From Methyloprofundus sedimenti (GTDB taxonomy: Bacteria > Pseudomonadota > Gammaproteobacteria > Methylococcales > Methylomonadaceae): a stretch of DNA of 64,000 nt. The first letter of the stretch is position 1. Every line of letters begins with the position of its first letter. Shown piece by piece: positions 9,192-18,777 of the stretch. The DNA lies in assembly GCF_002072955.1 (NCBI RefSeq), contig NZ_LPUF01000001.1, positions 467,001 through 531,000 on the forward strand, in the 5' to 3' direction. The notes below the pieces were generated by a model. That model searched no databases, was not told the DNA's origin, and saw only the letters and a list, made by a program, of their open reading frames with translations. The translations under genes were made by a program, and so were the position numbers.

Positions 9192-10871
9192 ATGCAAAAA
9201 CAACGCTGGGGGAAAAGACTCCTTCGTAAATTAATGCATGTCATTCCTGGCGTTTGTTTAACAGCAAGATCTACCTGGCAGTGGTTACGCTATTATCCCG
9301 CTGTTACACCTGCAGCACAGTGTTTTACGCTATGGAATCAAACTGATGGGTGCCCCGATTATCAGCAGTGGGTTAATCAGCATAGTCTACAGTCTCTAAA
9401 CGATTGGCGCTTATTAAAGCAGCAAGCTTATCAATGGCAATTGCCACCCAAAATCAGCATTGTTACACCTGTTTACAATACTCAGCCAGATGTGCTTTAT
9501 GAATGTATTATTTCAATTAGAGCACAAGCCTATCCCTACTGGCAGCTAACTCTAGTAGATGATGGCTCTTCAAATGCAGAAACTCATCGTTTATTAGCGT
9601 CTGCAGTTTGTAACGATCCTAGAATTAAAGTCTGTTTTTGTGCTAAGACTCAGGGGATTTCCAGGGCAACTAATTTAGGTATAGAAAAATCTACCGGGGA
9701 TTACGTGATATTTCTAGATCACGACGATCGTTTATCCCTAGACGCCCTGTTTTACGTTGCGGAAGAAATTCAGCAGCACCCTGAAGTTGATATAGTTTAT
9801 TCTGACAGGGATATGATTTCCCCAAAGGGTAAACGTTACATGCATCTGTTTAAGCCTGACTGGTCGCCAGAAACCTTGCTCTCAGGCAATTATATTTTTC
9901 ATTTAATGTGCTATCGGCGTAGCTTATTGAACCAGTTACAAGGATACCGCCCGGAACTGGATGGTTCGCAAGATTATGATTTAATTTTACGCGCTATTGA
10001 AACGCAACCGAATGTGCGGCATATTCAGAAAGTTCTTTACCATTGGCGGCAATATCAGGGATCTGTTTCATTAGATAGCAGCGCTAAAGACTACGCATTT
10101 AAAGCTGGCGTTTATGCACTAAATCAGGCTTTACAGAGGCGAGGTATCGCTGGCGTAGCCTCAGAAATAAAGAGTCTGTGGCGTGGTAATTACCAGTTAG
10201 ATTTAGTTTCTCCTGATTTACATGAAATTGAAGTGATTAATATAGCTTCGGATATTGGGGCGGATGCCTATGCAGTATTTATTAATCAGTCAGTGCAACA
10301 AGCACATACTGGGAAACCCTTTATTGCTCTTCTAAGTGAGACACTGACTCCCGTTACAGATAATGCGTTATGCCATTTAGCAGCATGGTTAAAAATGGAT
10401 GGTGTAGGATTGGCTAGTGGCAGCATTATTAGTGATAAAAATTGTCTAGATTATGTCGGTGCAACTTATAAAAAAGACGCTAGTTTACTGCGTCCTTATC
10501 AGGGTAGTTTGGTTGACGAAACAGGCTATATGGCCATCAGCAGGCTTGCCAGAAATATTAGTGCCCCCCACCCTTATTGTGTGCTGATCAGGCGCGATCT
10601 ATGGCAGCAGTTAAATGGACTCAATAGCGACTATCAAGGCTATTATGCCTTATTGGATTTTGCATTAAGAGCTTTGGCAATAAACTGGCGTTGTGTAAGT
10701 GTTCCCCAGGCTCAGTTTATAAGGCTGGGACATGATTTGTTAAACCACTTTCCTGAGCAGGATAAACAGTTATTTTTCCAGCATTGGCAACACTGGTTAA
10801 AGCAAGGTGATCCTTATTATAATAAAAACCTGAATAGAGAAAACCCAGACAAGCTATATTATATAGCCTAG
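9192..10871 (+). CDS. GT2-family glycosyltransferase
   Basis: 559 aa. The GT-A catalytic domain spans ~85-310: KISIVTPVYNT, LVDDGSSNAET, the metal-binding DHDD, and the acceptor-side GSQDYDLILRAIE. The C-terminal ~200 residues look like a second, degenerate GT2 module without a clear DxD. It is related to the first GT2 module of the fusion protein at 42063-44993 (compare YSDRDMISPKGKRYMHLFKP with YSDEDKMDLQGKRYAPYFKP). The gene follows the beta-helix gene by three bases, so the two are likely co-transcribed. The sugar is unknown; rhamnosyl/galactosyl transfer to a surface glycan is typical of relatives. Confidence 0.85.
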   Translation: MQKQRWGKRLLRKLMHVIPGVCLTARSTWQWLRYYPAVTPAAQCFTLWNQTDGCPDYQQWVNQHSLQSLNDWRLLKQQAYQWQLPPKISIVTPVYNTQPDVLYECIISIRAQAYPYWQLTLVDDGSSNAETHRLLASAVCNDPRIKVCFCAKTQGISRATNLGIEKSTGDYVIFLDHDDRLSLDALFYVAEEIQQHPEVDIVYSDRDMISPKGKRYMHLFKPDWSPETLLSGNYIFHLMCYRRSLLNQLQGYRPELDGSQDYDLILRAIETQPNVRHIQKVLYHWRQYQGSVSLDSSAKDYAFKAGVYALNQALQRRGIAGVASEIKSLWRGNYQLDLVSPDLHEIEVINIASDIGADAYAVFINQSVQQAHTGKPFIALLSETLTPVTDNALCHLAAWLKMDGVGLASGSIISDKNCLDYVGATYKKDASLLRPYQGSLVDETGYMAISRLARNISAPHPYCVLIRRDLWQQLNGLNSDYQGYYALLDFALRALAINWRCVSVPQAQFIRLGHDLLNHFPEQDKQLFFQHWQHWLKQGDPYYNKNLNRENPDKLYYIA

Positions 10872-11012
10872 TAACTCTCGGACGAAAACAACTAAACTGC
10901 GGTTTACGGTGGACAATACGGAAGGTATAAATTTAACAACTATCTTTGCGTGCAAAATAATCTGAGGTAGTAGCCGTGATGAATGTAGAGTGTAATAAAT
11001 GAGAGCAGAACA

Positions 11013-12862
11013 ATGCGTAATTTAATTTTATTAATGATACTGTTCGGATTATTTCAAGGTACTGCATACGCTGAATTAACCTTATTAAAAGAACAACTCT
11101 TTACAGATTCTGAGGAGTCATTTCAACGCCGTACATACTCTTATGATTTTGACGTAAGCCCGCAGGGTAGGGTGCATGCTATATATTCCAAGCCCGTAGC
11201 AAATGAAGACCGTAGTCAAATAATATATGTTACTAAGCCTGTAGGGGGGGCTGGCCCGATGATGGGCAGCGTACAGTCTTAGAGGAATTCGGTTCCAGAG
11301 AATCAATTTCTACATGGATCATGCTGGATTCTGCAGGGGTGGCTCATATAAGCTATATTGTCAGAAGAGGTTTTGTCGATGCTAATGGCACGGTACATGG
11401 GAGTGGTTTGGTTTATCAGAGAGTTGACAATGGGGTGCTGTCACAAAAAATAAACGTTTCTTCTGGTAGTTTTAATACCAGAATGCAGCTTAATAGTCAT
11501 AATCAGGCGGTTTTTGCTCGTGAAACTGAAATTTTCTTAAATGAAGACGGTACCCAGCGTGAGCGTCCTTTTCCAAAAGGTTTGCAATTGACTATACCTT
11601 CAGTAACAGCAAAAGATAGCTGGAAAAAAATGATTCTGGATTTACCTGCTGCTGTGGATTATAGATTAACTAATTTTATCTATGAAAATCAGCGCAACCG
11701 TTATCATCTTGCTTATGGTGATCAGGACGCAGCTTTTCTGAGGGAGACCTACCTGACTACTAATCCGCCAGTCACGCCAGAGAGTCCATTGGTACCATTT
11801 CCAGCAGGGGTGGGACATAGATTGTGGTATGCATATTCTGATAATGTGACGGATGCTCAGGGAAATTTAAAAACCAAGTCAACCTGGCAAACATCCATTA
11901 TTGATAATAGCGGGAATATCTCCGAAAATGAATTCTGGACTGATCTGGTATTAGATCAAAATGGTACACCTTTCGCTGCTAGTTTCCGGTATGCCACTGA
12001 TGCTCAAGGTATTCAGCAGGGGACGTCCAATATTATCGGTAAATTCAATGGACATAGCTGGGATTTACAAGTTGTCGCTGGTAAAACAACAGGTGCATCT
12101 CCTCACCGTGCGGGTATGGGATCCAAATTACTTATAGATGACGGCGGCGGGTTTCATGGTATCTGGGATAATTCACCTGATAAACCCATAGATGGTATTA
12201 ACAAACCTGTACCGGGAGAGGAACGAGCAAATGGAACAGCGATGTACCGTTACAGTCCTGACGGAGTGTCCTGGCAAGCAGCAGCTCGGCAAGTAATTTT
12301 ACCATTTTCAATTGAAGGTAACTGCCGAGCAAAGATTCATAATGGTAAGCTATTGTTGATGGTGCTAGGCGATGCGCGTGATGCCAGGGTCGTTTTTTCT
12401 GAATATACATTTCCGGCTCCGACTGATAACTTATTTGAAATATCTTCTGATAAAATGTTTTATGGTGTGGGAGAAACGATAAGATTACATGCGCGTCTGC
12501 AGGGCAGTGCAACGGGAGATTTTTACGTGGTAGTTGCAGGGCCTTATAATCTTGATAACGCCGGTAATCTAGTGCCTGTAGCGTCTACTTTTCAAAATTA
12601 TTACTTGACCCCAGCTCTTGCCTGGGAGGCGTTTTCTGATTTGTCGACGATTCGACCAGTATTGAATAGTTTTACGTTAAAAACGCTCAGCCTGGATTTT
12701 TCCTTTCCTATGGCGAATATTTCAGAGCCCTTTGATAAGTCTGGAAGATATGTAGTATATAGCGCAGTAAATGCACCTGAACAAGCTTTGGGTGACTTTC
12801 TAACACCAATTTATAGCTATGAAATTCATATTTGTAATCAGCCAAATTGCAGTGAATTATAA
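11013..12862 (+). pseudogene. secreted protein of unknown function, split by a frameshift in a G tract
   Basis: Two frames form one protein. The first (11013-11282) starts with a signal peptide (MRNLILLMILFGLFQGTAYA) and ends early. The second runs to 12862 and is open upstream of its first ATG (11321) through TVLEEFGSRESISTWIMLD. Adding one G to the seven-G run at 11244-11250 joins them as ...TKPVGGGWPDDGQRTVLEEF..., giving 616 aa. Short repeated beta-strand units (HAIYSKP, HISYIV, HLAYGD) hint at a propeller-like exported protein, but I do not recognise the family. The frameshift may be a sequencing undercall, slippage/phase variation or real decay. Confidence 0.6.
11244..11250 (+). repeat. 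G7 homopolymer at the frameshift point
   Basis: Seven consecutive G residues between GTA and CTGG. One more G restores the reading frame of the surrounding secreted-protein gene. Poly-G tracts inside exported or surface genes are classical slippage sites, and also classical sequencing-error sites. Confidence 0.8.
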
Positions 12863-12911
12863 TTTTTGTTTTGACATAATTCCTTTAGGGTAGGTCTTTT
12901 CTATGGTTTTT

Positions 12912-13053
12912 CTTGATTACGTACAAGGCTCAGCCATTATGAAAAAAGCCTTAATATCAGTTTTTTATAAAAAACCGACTTCGTCATTCCTGCTAGCAAC
13001 ATGCAGGAATGATGAGCGAGCTTGAATATGGCTGAGGGTTATGGGTAATCAGG
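12912..13053. mobile_element. MITE-like element, copy 1 (family with CCTGATTACCC ends)
   Basis: The right end reads ...GGGTTATGGGTAATCAGG and the left end CTTGATTACGTACAAGG; read inward both continue into CTCAGCCAT, so the ends are imperfect terminal inverted repeats. Inside is the core palindrome shared by the family: GTCATTCCTG...ATGCAGGAATGAT. No coding capacity. Related elements are at 22413-22581, 28481-28636 (core only shared) and 53583-53770. Confidence 0.6.
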
Positions 13054-13140
13054 TAGTTTTTAGTTAACTGTTCAGATTACACTCATTCATTCCTTTATTG
13101 GAAGAGGGTTAGGGCAGTGACATTTTTTTAATATCCGGAT

Positions 13141-13549
13141 ATGGAGGAACGAAAGCTGGAAAATGATAGTGTGTACCATACTGAAGTGATTAAGGAGGCT
13201 GACCAATTGCCTTGTTCATGCCCGACTTCAGTAAATATAGATGTAGCAAATTTATACTACTCGTTTACAAAAATGGTACGTCCTCTTTTAGTTGTTGAAA
13301 TCGGGTGTTTTAATGGTTTTTCCACATTGCATTTTGCACAGGCACATAGAGAGCAGGGGTTTGGTAGGATTGTTTCAAGAGATGCTTTTGATTGGGACGT
13401 TGGCGCTGGTAAAGGGGGCAGAACAGGCAGTAGGTGTTGTTTTAAAATATTTTTTACGCGGAACTTTGATTAATTTAACTTTATATTATATTATTTCATT
13501 AAAAAAGCATTCTCAGTGCTTGAATATTGTTGATATATTATATAGCTAG
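13141..13549 (+). pseudogene. truncated class I SAM-dependent methyltransferase
   Basis: A 110-residue frame has methyltransferase motif I (LLVVEIGCFNGFSTLHFAQA) after an N-terminal helical region, followed by an acidic strand end (IVSRDAFDWD). Then it loses any recognisable fold and stops at 13473. A second frame (to 13549) carries VLKYFLRGTLINLTLYYI, which could be the displaced continuation, but the join is not clean. Intact relatives are usually over 200 aa. I read it as a decayed methyltransferase, probably once acting on a glycan or small molecule. Confidence 0.5.
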
Positions 13550-13627
13550 AACAATAAATTGCAGTTTTCCCCAAATGTCTCATTGATGTGAAAAAGACAT
13601 GCATACTTAATTTCCTGGTGCCGATTT

Positions 13628-16600
13628 ATGAAAAATCACAGCGTTATTTCCGTTCCTGTTGTAAAAGAGCAGATCGGCATTATTTTATTTGCTTTACTTG
13701 CACTTTTTTTTAGCGGCGTAAGCCTGGGCGGTGTCAGAGACGATACTAATGACCGGCATAAATTGCGAAATTTTGACCACAGGATTAGGCACAATGCGGG
13801 TTTTGAGAGAAAGCCGGGGCCTGAGCAGGTTAACGTTCAAAAACGACTTCAACGTATGTACCCTGAATTAAAAGTCAGATTTGACAAATGGACTGGCGTC
13901 GCCCGAACAGTTATCAACCCATCCGGGCACCTATCTGAAGTCGGCGCGGACCCCGTTGGCTCAGTCCAGTCTTTTCTCAGCGACAACCATCCCCTGTTCG
14001 GTTTGACACTAGACGATTTCAGCGGATACCAGGTGCGTAACCAGGTGTTTTCAAAATTCACGGGCGCGACCCATATTTATCTGCAGCAGAATTTTGAAGG
14101 AATTCCTGTTTTCAACGGCCAATTCAATGTCAGCATTGACCGAAATCAACGCATAATGATTGCCAACAATGATTTTGTTTCCAACCTCAGAGGCGCGGTC
14201 AACACCATTTGGCCGAGGATCAATGTGCGGAATGCCATAAGGTTGGCAGCCTTTAATCTTGGCGTTGATGCACCCGGCGCGATCAAAATACAGCGCGCCA
14301 AAAACAGCCAGAATCAACTGGTGCGCGCCAATTATCCGACTCTATCGCAACAGGAAATCACAGCCCAGTTGAAATTGCTGCCTATCCGTGATCGGGAAAC
14401 CCGTCTAGTTTGGAATATCGTCACATACGGTCCTGACGATACCGATTTGTATGAGTTTAATATCGATGCCGTAACCGGTGAGGTCTGGACCCGTTTCGAC
14501 CTGACCAACAACGCTCAGTTCCAGGTGTATGAACAACCTGCCGAAAGTCCCAATCACGTTGTCAGCCCGCTGACTTTACCACCCGGGGACGGGCGTAGTT
14601 TTGTCATCGACCCCGAAAGCATTACGGCATCACCATCGGGATGGTTTGACAACAGCACAGGCATCATGAAGGGAAACAATGTCCATGCCTGTATTAATGC
14701 AGATACCAATAATACGTGTGATAATTCTGAGCCGACCTGTAATGTAAGCGATCCATTATCTTTTTTATGTGATTTCACAATTAATCTATCGGCTGCACCA
14801 TCAAACTCCCGACCGGCCGCAGTTACCAATCTATTCTACTGGAACAATTTGATCCACGATATTCATTACATGTATGGTTTTGACGAACAGGCGGGCAATT
14901 TCCAGGAAAACAATTTTAGTAATGGCGGCTCAGGCGGTGATTCAGTCGAAGCACATGCCCAGGACGGCTCAGGAAGCTGCAACGCAAGATTCACCACGCC
15001 ATCTGACGGCTCTAATCCGAAAATGGAGATGTTCACCTGCAACAGCACGACTCCTGACCGCGACGGCAGCCTGGATAGCGGTATTATCGTGCACGAGTAT
15101 GGGCATGGTATTACCAATCGCCTGGTCGGCGGACCATCGAACGTCAGTTGTCTGCAGAATAATCAGCAACCCGGTGAAGGCTGGAGTGATTTTTTTGCAT
15201 TGGCCTATACTGCTAAAGAAGGTGACCAAGGCACAGATAGTCGCGGCATTGGAACTTATCTTTTCGGTCAGGCCGCAGACGGTATTGGCATTCGAACCCA
15301 ATATTATTCCACCGATCAAAATGTTAATAATTTCACCTATAAATCCATCGCCGGCATGGCGGTTCCCCATGGTGTGGGTTCAGTTTGGGCGCAAGCGTTA
15401 TGGGAAGTCTATTGGGCGCTAGTCGACAAGCACGGTTTCGATCAGGATCTACGTACCCCCGAACCGGGTTGGGCCGGGAACCAACGAGCGCTTTTTTATG
15501 TCACCGAAGGGCTTAAACATACCAACTGTTCCCCCTCGTTTTTAGATACTCGCGATGGTATTATTGCCGCTGTTGTCGACACACAAGACAAATTTGGTAC
15601 GGAAGATTTTTGTACTGTATGGCAAGCCTTTGCCGATTTCGGGCTTGGCGTAGATGCAGCAACTCCAGGCAATACCGCAACCACAGCAACCAATGGCTTT
15701 TCAGTCCCGGTCGAGTGCCAATGCTCGCCCTGGGCTGTCGCAAATGGTGGGCCAGATCAGAATATTTGCCTTAATCAATCAGTTACCATCGGAACACCCG
15801 CACAACTCAATAACAGCTACAGCTGGTCGCCGGGCGGACAAAGCTCTGCAGAAATTACGATTATTCCAGCAGCGACACAGACTTACACATTGACCGCAAC
15901 AACCTCTTGCGGCAGTGCCACGGACCAGGTAACCGTCTTTGTCGATGACGGTTCTACGCCGGTAGGGCTCAATCAGGATTTTGAAGACGATATTAGTGTC
16001 GGCGAATGGACCGCGACGGGTTTATGGCACCATGTCAATAATTCGGCCTGCGCCAGCCCCGGATATTCATCGGCAACCAAGGCCTTTGCCTTTACTCAGG
16101 ATGCTTCCTGTAATTACAATAGCGGTAGCACCAGCACAGGCACTTTAACCTCACCGGCGATTTCCGGTATCAGTGCGACGTCGACTTTGACCTTTGATTA
16201 TTTTAGACAGGTTGAATCGTATTCCGGTGGTGCTTATGATAAAACCGAAGTTGAAATTGTTACTGCGGCCGGCTCAACTATGGTATGGTCGAGAGACTCC
16301 ACCGACGCATCCTCTAACGCCTGGACAACCAGCGAGTCTATCGATCTCTCGAGCTATGAAGGTCAGACGATTCAGATTCGCTTCCTGTTTAATTCAGTCG
16401 ATAAAGTGAGCAACAATTATAAAGGCTGGTTTATTGACGACGTTGTAGTCACCGGCAAGTCAGCTTGCGACGGTATCGGAGCGCCGGAACCCAACGTGGT
16501 TATTAATACGCCTGCAAACGATACAGCGTTTACCGAAGGCGATACAATCACCTTCAGCGGTACTGCGACGGACTTTGACGACGGGGATTTATCGGCACAG

Positions 16601-18430
16601 ATTGCGTGGAGCTTCACTACAGAAGGTTCCGCTGCCGGACCTGTAGTACTCGGTGCTAGTCCCGGTGCCTCGGTTTCATCCATACTGCCTTTAGGTACGC
16701 ACACAGTCACCGCGACCGTGACGGATACCGATTCAAATACTTCTTTCACATCAATTATCGTGACGGTTAACCCCAATAACCCGCCAAGCATAGAGATTAC
16801 TGCACCATCAGGCGGCCTGACTTATACTGAAGGCGATACAATCACTTTTGCAGCGACGGCAAGTGACACCGAAGACGGACCACTGCCGCAGGGAACTATC
16901 ATCTGGAGTTCCAGTCTTGAAGGTGCCTCTATCGGAAGCGGTAGCCCGTTGGCATTAACAACGTTATCCGTAGGCGAGCACACGATCACCGCGTCAGTAA
17001 CCGATTCCGGCGGGAAATCCACATCCTCCGCGCCGATTACCGTGACAGTTACGCTCAATAGTCCGCCAAGCATAGCGATTACTGCTCCATCAAGCGGTCT
17101 GACCTATACTGAAGGCGATACAATCACTTTTGCAGCGACGGCAAGTGACACCGAAGACGGACCACTGCCGCAGGGAACTATCATCTGGAGTTCCAGTCTT
17201 GAAGGTGCCTCTATCGGAAGCGGTAGCCCGTTGGCATTAACAACGTTATCCGTAGGCGAGCACACGATCACCGCGTCAGTAACTGATTCCGGCGGGAAAT
17301 CCACATCCTCCGCGCCGATTACCGTGACAGTTACGCTCAATAGTCCGCCAAGCATAGCGATTACTGCTCCATCAAGCGGTCTGACCTATACTGAAGGCGA
17401 TACAATCACTTTTGCAGCGACGGCAAGTGACACCGAAGACGGACCACTGCCGCAGGGAACTATCATCTGGAGTTCCAGTCTTGAAGATGCCTCTATCGGA
17501 AGCGGTAGCCCGTTGGCATTAACAACGTTATCCGTAGGCGAGCACACGATCACCGCGTCAGTAACCGATTCCGGCGGGAAATCCACATCCTCCGCGCCGA
17601 TTACCGTGACAGTTACGCTCAATAGTCCGCCAAGCATAGCGATTACTGCACCATCAGGCGGCCTGACCTATACTGAAGGCGATACAATCACTTTTGCAGC
17701 GACGGCAAGTGACACCGAAGACGGACCACTGCCGCAGGGAACTATCATCTGGAGTTCCAGTCTTGAAGGTGCCTCTATCGGAAGCGGTAGCCCGTTGGCA
17801 TTAACAACGTTATCCGTAGGCGAGCACACGATCACCGCGTCAGTAACTGATTCCGGCGGGAAATCCACATCTTCCACGGCGATTACCGTAACGGTTAACT
17901 CCATCACACCAGTAGCATGCGATTTTACTGAGGATTTCGAAGGCGATATCAGCGCATGGTCTGCCACAGGTTTATGGCATCTTGCTGATGATTCCACTTG
18001 TACTAGCCCCGCTGCCGGATATTCGTCGGCAACAAAAGCCTTTGCCTATACTCAGGATGCTTCCTGTAATTACAACAGCGGAAGCACTAACTCGGGCACT
18101 TTGACCTCGCCGGTGATTTCCGGTATCAGTGCGACTTCGGCTCTAACCTTTGATTATTTTAGGCAGGTTGAATCGTATTCTGGCGGCTCTTATGATAAAA
18201 CCGAAATAGAAATTATCACAGCGGCCGGCTCCACCGTAGTGTGGTCAAGAGACTCAAGGAATGCATCGACCGCCGCCTGGGCACCCAGCGAGACGATAGA
18301 CCTGTCTAGCTATGCAGGTCAGTCCATCCAGGTAAACTTCCGCTTTAATTCAGTCGATAGAGTGGGCAACAAATTTAAAGGCTGGTTTATTGATGATGTC
18401 AAGGTTACCGATCAGTCCACCTGTAACTGA
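13628..18430 (+). CDS. secreted M36 (fungalysin) zinc metalloprotease with Ig-like repeats
   Basis: 1600 aa. Signal peptide (hydrophobic ~18-34), then a fungalysin/thermolysin propeptide (FTP-like, HIYLQQNFEGIPVFNGQF), then the M36 catalytic domain with zinc site H489-E-Y-G-H493 and the downstream glutamate E517 (GEGWSDFFALAY). Next a PKD-like module (~700-775), a MAM/jelly-roll-like module (~780-950, ending GWFIDDVVVTG), one diverged and four almost identical Ig-like repeats (94 aa each), and a second MAM-like module (~1431-1600). Codon use is visibly more GC-rich than neighbouring genes, suggesting transfer. Likely a degradative exoenzyme and plausible T2SS cargo. Confidence 0.93.
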   Translation: MKNHSVISVPVVKEQIGIILFALLALFFSGVSLGGVRDDTNDRHKLRNFDHRIRHNAGFERKPGPEQVNVQKRLQRMYPELKVRFDKWTGVARTVINPSGHLSEVGADPVGSVQSFLSDNHPLFGLTLDDFSGYQVRNQVFSKFTGATHIYLQQNFEGIPVFNGQFNVSIDRNQRIMIANNDFVSNLRGAVNTIWPRINVRNAIRLAAFNLGVDAPGAIKIQRAKNSQNQLVRANYPTLSQQEITAQLKLLPIRDRETRLVWNIVTYGPDDTDLYEFNIDAVTGEVWTRFDLTNNAQFQVYEQPAESPNHVVSPLTLPPGDGRSFVIDPESITASPSGWFDNSTGIMKGNNVHACINADTNNTCDNSEPTCNVSDPLSFLCDFTINLSAAPSNSRPAAVTNLFYWNNLIHDIHYMYGFDEQAGNFQENNFSNGGSGGDSVEAHAQDGSGSCNARFTTPSDGSNPKMEMFTCNSTTPDRDGSLDSGIIVHEYGHGITNRLVGGPSNVSCLQNNQQPGEGWSDFFALAYTAKEGDQGTDSRGIGTYLFGQAADGIGIRTQYYSTDQNVNNFTYKSIAGMAVPHGVGSVWAQALWEVYWALVDKHGFDQDLRTPEPGWAGNQRALFYVTEGLKHTNCSPSFLDTRDGIIAAVVDTQDKFGTEDFCTVWQAFADFGLGVDAATPGNTATTATNGFSVPVECQCSPWAVANGGPDQNICLNQSVTIGTPAQLNNSYSWSPGGQSSAEITIIPAATQTYTLTATTSCGSATDQVTVFVDDGSTPVGLNQDFEDDISVGEWTATGLWHHVNNSACASPGYSSATKAFAFTQDASCNYNSGSTSTGTLTSPAISGISATSTLTFDYFRQVESYSGGAYDKTEVEIVTAAGSTMVWSRDSTDASSNAWTTSESIDLSSYEGQTIQIRFLFNSVDKVSNNYKGWFIDDVVVTGKSACDGIGAPEPNVVINTPANDTAFTEGDTITFSGTATDFDDGDLSAQIAWSFTTEGSAAGPVVLGASPGASVSSILPLGTHTVTATVTDTDSNTSFTSIIVTVNPNNPPSIEITAPSGGLTYTEGDTITFAATASDTEDGPLPQGTIIWSSSLEGASIGSGSPLALTTLSVGEHTITASVTDSGGKSTSSAPITVTVTLNSPPSIAITAPSSGLTYTEGDTITFAATASDTEDGPLPQGTIIWSSSLEGASIGSGSPLALTTLSVGEHTITASVTDSGGKSTSSAPITVTVTLNSPPSIAITAPSSGLTYTEGDTITFAATASDTEDGPLPQGTIIWSSSLEDASIGSGSPLALTTLSVGEHTITASVTDSGGKSTSSAPITVTVTLNSPPSIAITAPSGGLTYTEGDTITFAATASDTEDGPLPQGTIIWSSSLEGASIGSGSPLALTTLSVGEHTITASVTDSGGKSTSSTAITVTVNSITPVACDFTEDFEGDISAWSATGLWHLADDSTCTSPAAGYSSATKAFAYTQDASCNYNSGSTNSGTLTSPVISGISATSALTFDYFRQVESYSGGSYDKTEIEIITAAGSTVVWSRDSRNASTAAWAPSETIDLSSYAGQSIQVNFRFNSVDRVGNKFKGWFIDDVKVTDQSTCN
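16781..17908 (+). repeat. four tandem 282-bp repeats encoding Ig-like domains
   Basis: Units start at 16781, 17063, 17345 and 17627, exactly 282 bases (94 codons) apart, each beginning CCGCCAAGCATAG. Only a few bases differ between copies (for instance GGCGGC/AGCGGT near the unit start, GGT/GAT in unit 3, and a different end in unit 4). A fifth, diverged domain precedes them (~16495-16780). Such near-identity indicates recent expansion or gene conversion. Confidence 0.95.
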
Positions 18431-18441
18431 ATCGATGGCCA

Positions 18442-18469
18442 GGGGTAAACGGGATTATGCCCGTTCCCC
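18442..18469 (+). terminator. possible terminator hairpin after the M36 protease gene
   Basis: GGGGTAAACGGG, a six-base loop (ATTATG), then CCCGTTCCCC forms a GC-rich stem with a small bulge, 12 bases after the stop codon. No T-run follows, so it may be a weak or Rho-dependent end. Confidence 0.4.
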
Positions 18470-18739
18470 GCCGTCAGTTTCCGAAACGGTTTTTGATATA
18501 GTGCAAGTTATCTGGATTGTAGCTTAAGCGCACTGGCAATTGATTTTTACTGTTCCACAAGCGCGATTTATCACGACACAACCGAGTTTATTAACATACG
18601 CCTGAGCAGGATAAGCCTTTATTTTTTAAAACTGACAAGGCTGGTTAGAAAATGCTGGTCTATACTATAATCTAAACTTCGCAAAAAATTGTAATACTAG
18701 CCAGAGTAGTACTTTTATTTGGGATGAGGTAGCCGAGCT

Positions 18740-18766
18740 GGATGAGCAACAGAACATTGCTCATCC
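18740..18766 (-). terminator. perfect hairpin just past the 18778 gene stop
   Basis: GGATGAGCAA, seven-base loop, TTGCTCATCC: a perfect 10-bp inverted repeat, 12 bases beyond the stop of the minus-strand glycosyltransferase gene. No clear T-tract on either strand; position suggests transcript end or stabilisation. The rest of 18431-18777 shows no gene. Confidence 0.45.
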
Positions 18767-18777
18767 TATGCGTTGTA

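Noticed and set aside
14874-15422. 182-codon alternative frame within the M36 catalytic region
   Set aside because: Overlaps the HEYGH-bearing frame, shows no domain, and results from the GC-richer composition.
16781-17908. Regular direct repeats that might suggest a CRISPR-like array
   Set aside because: The unit is 282 bases, fully coding, with no short repeat/unique spacer pattern.
16822-17997. Four regularly spaced minus-strand frames of 83-109 codons inside the M36 gene
   Set aside because: They are antisense shadows of the 282-bp coding repeats; the plus-strand frame encodes a clear Ig-like domain array.
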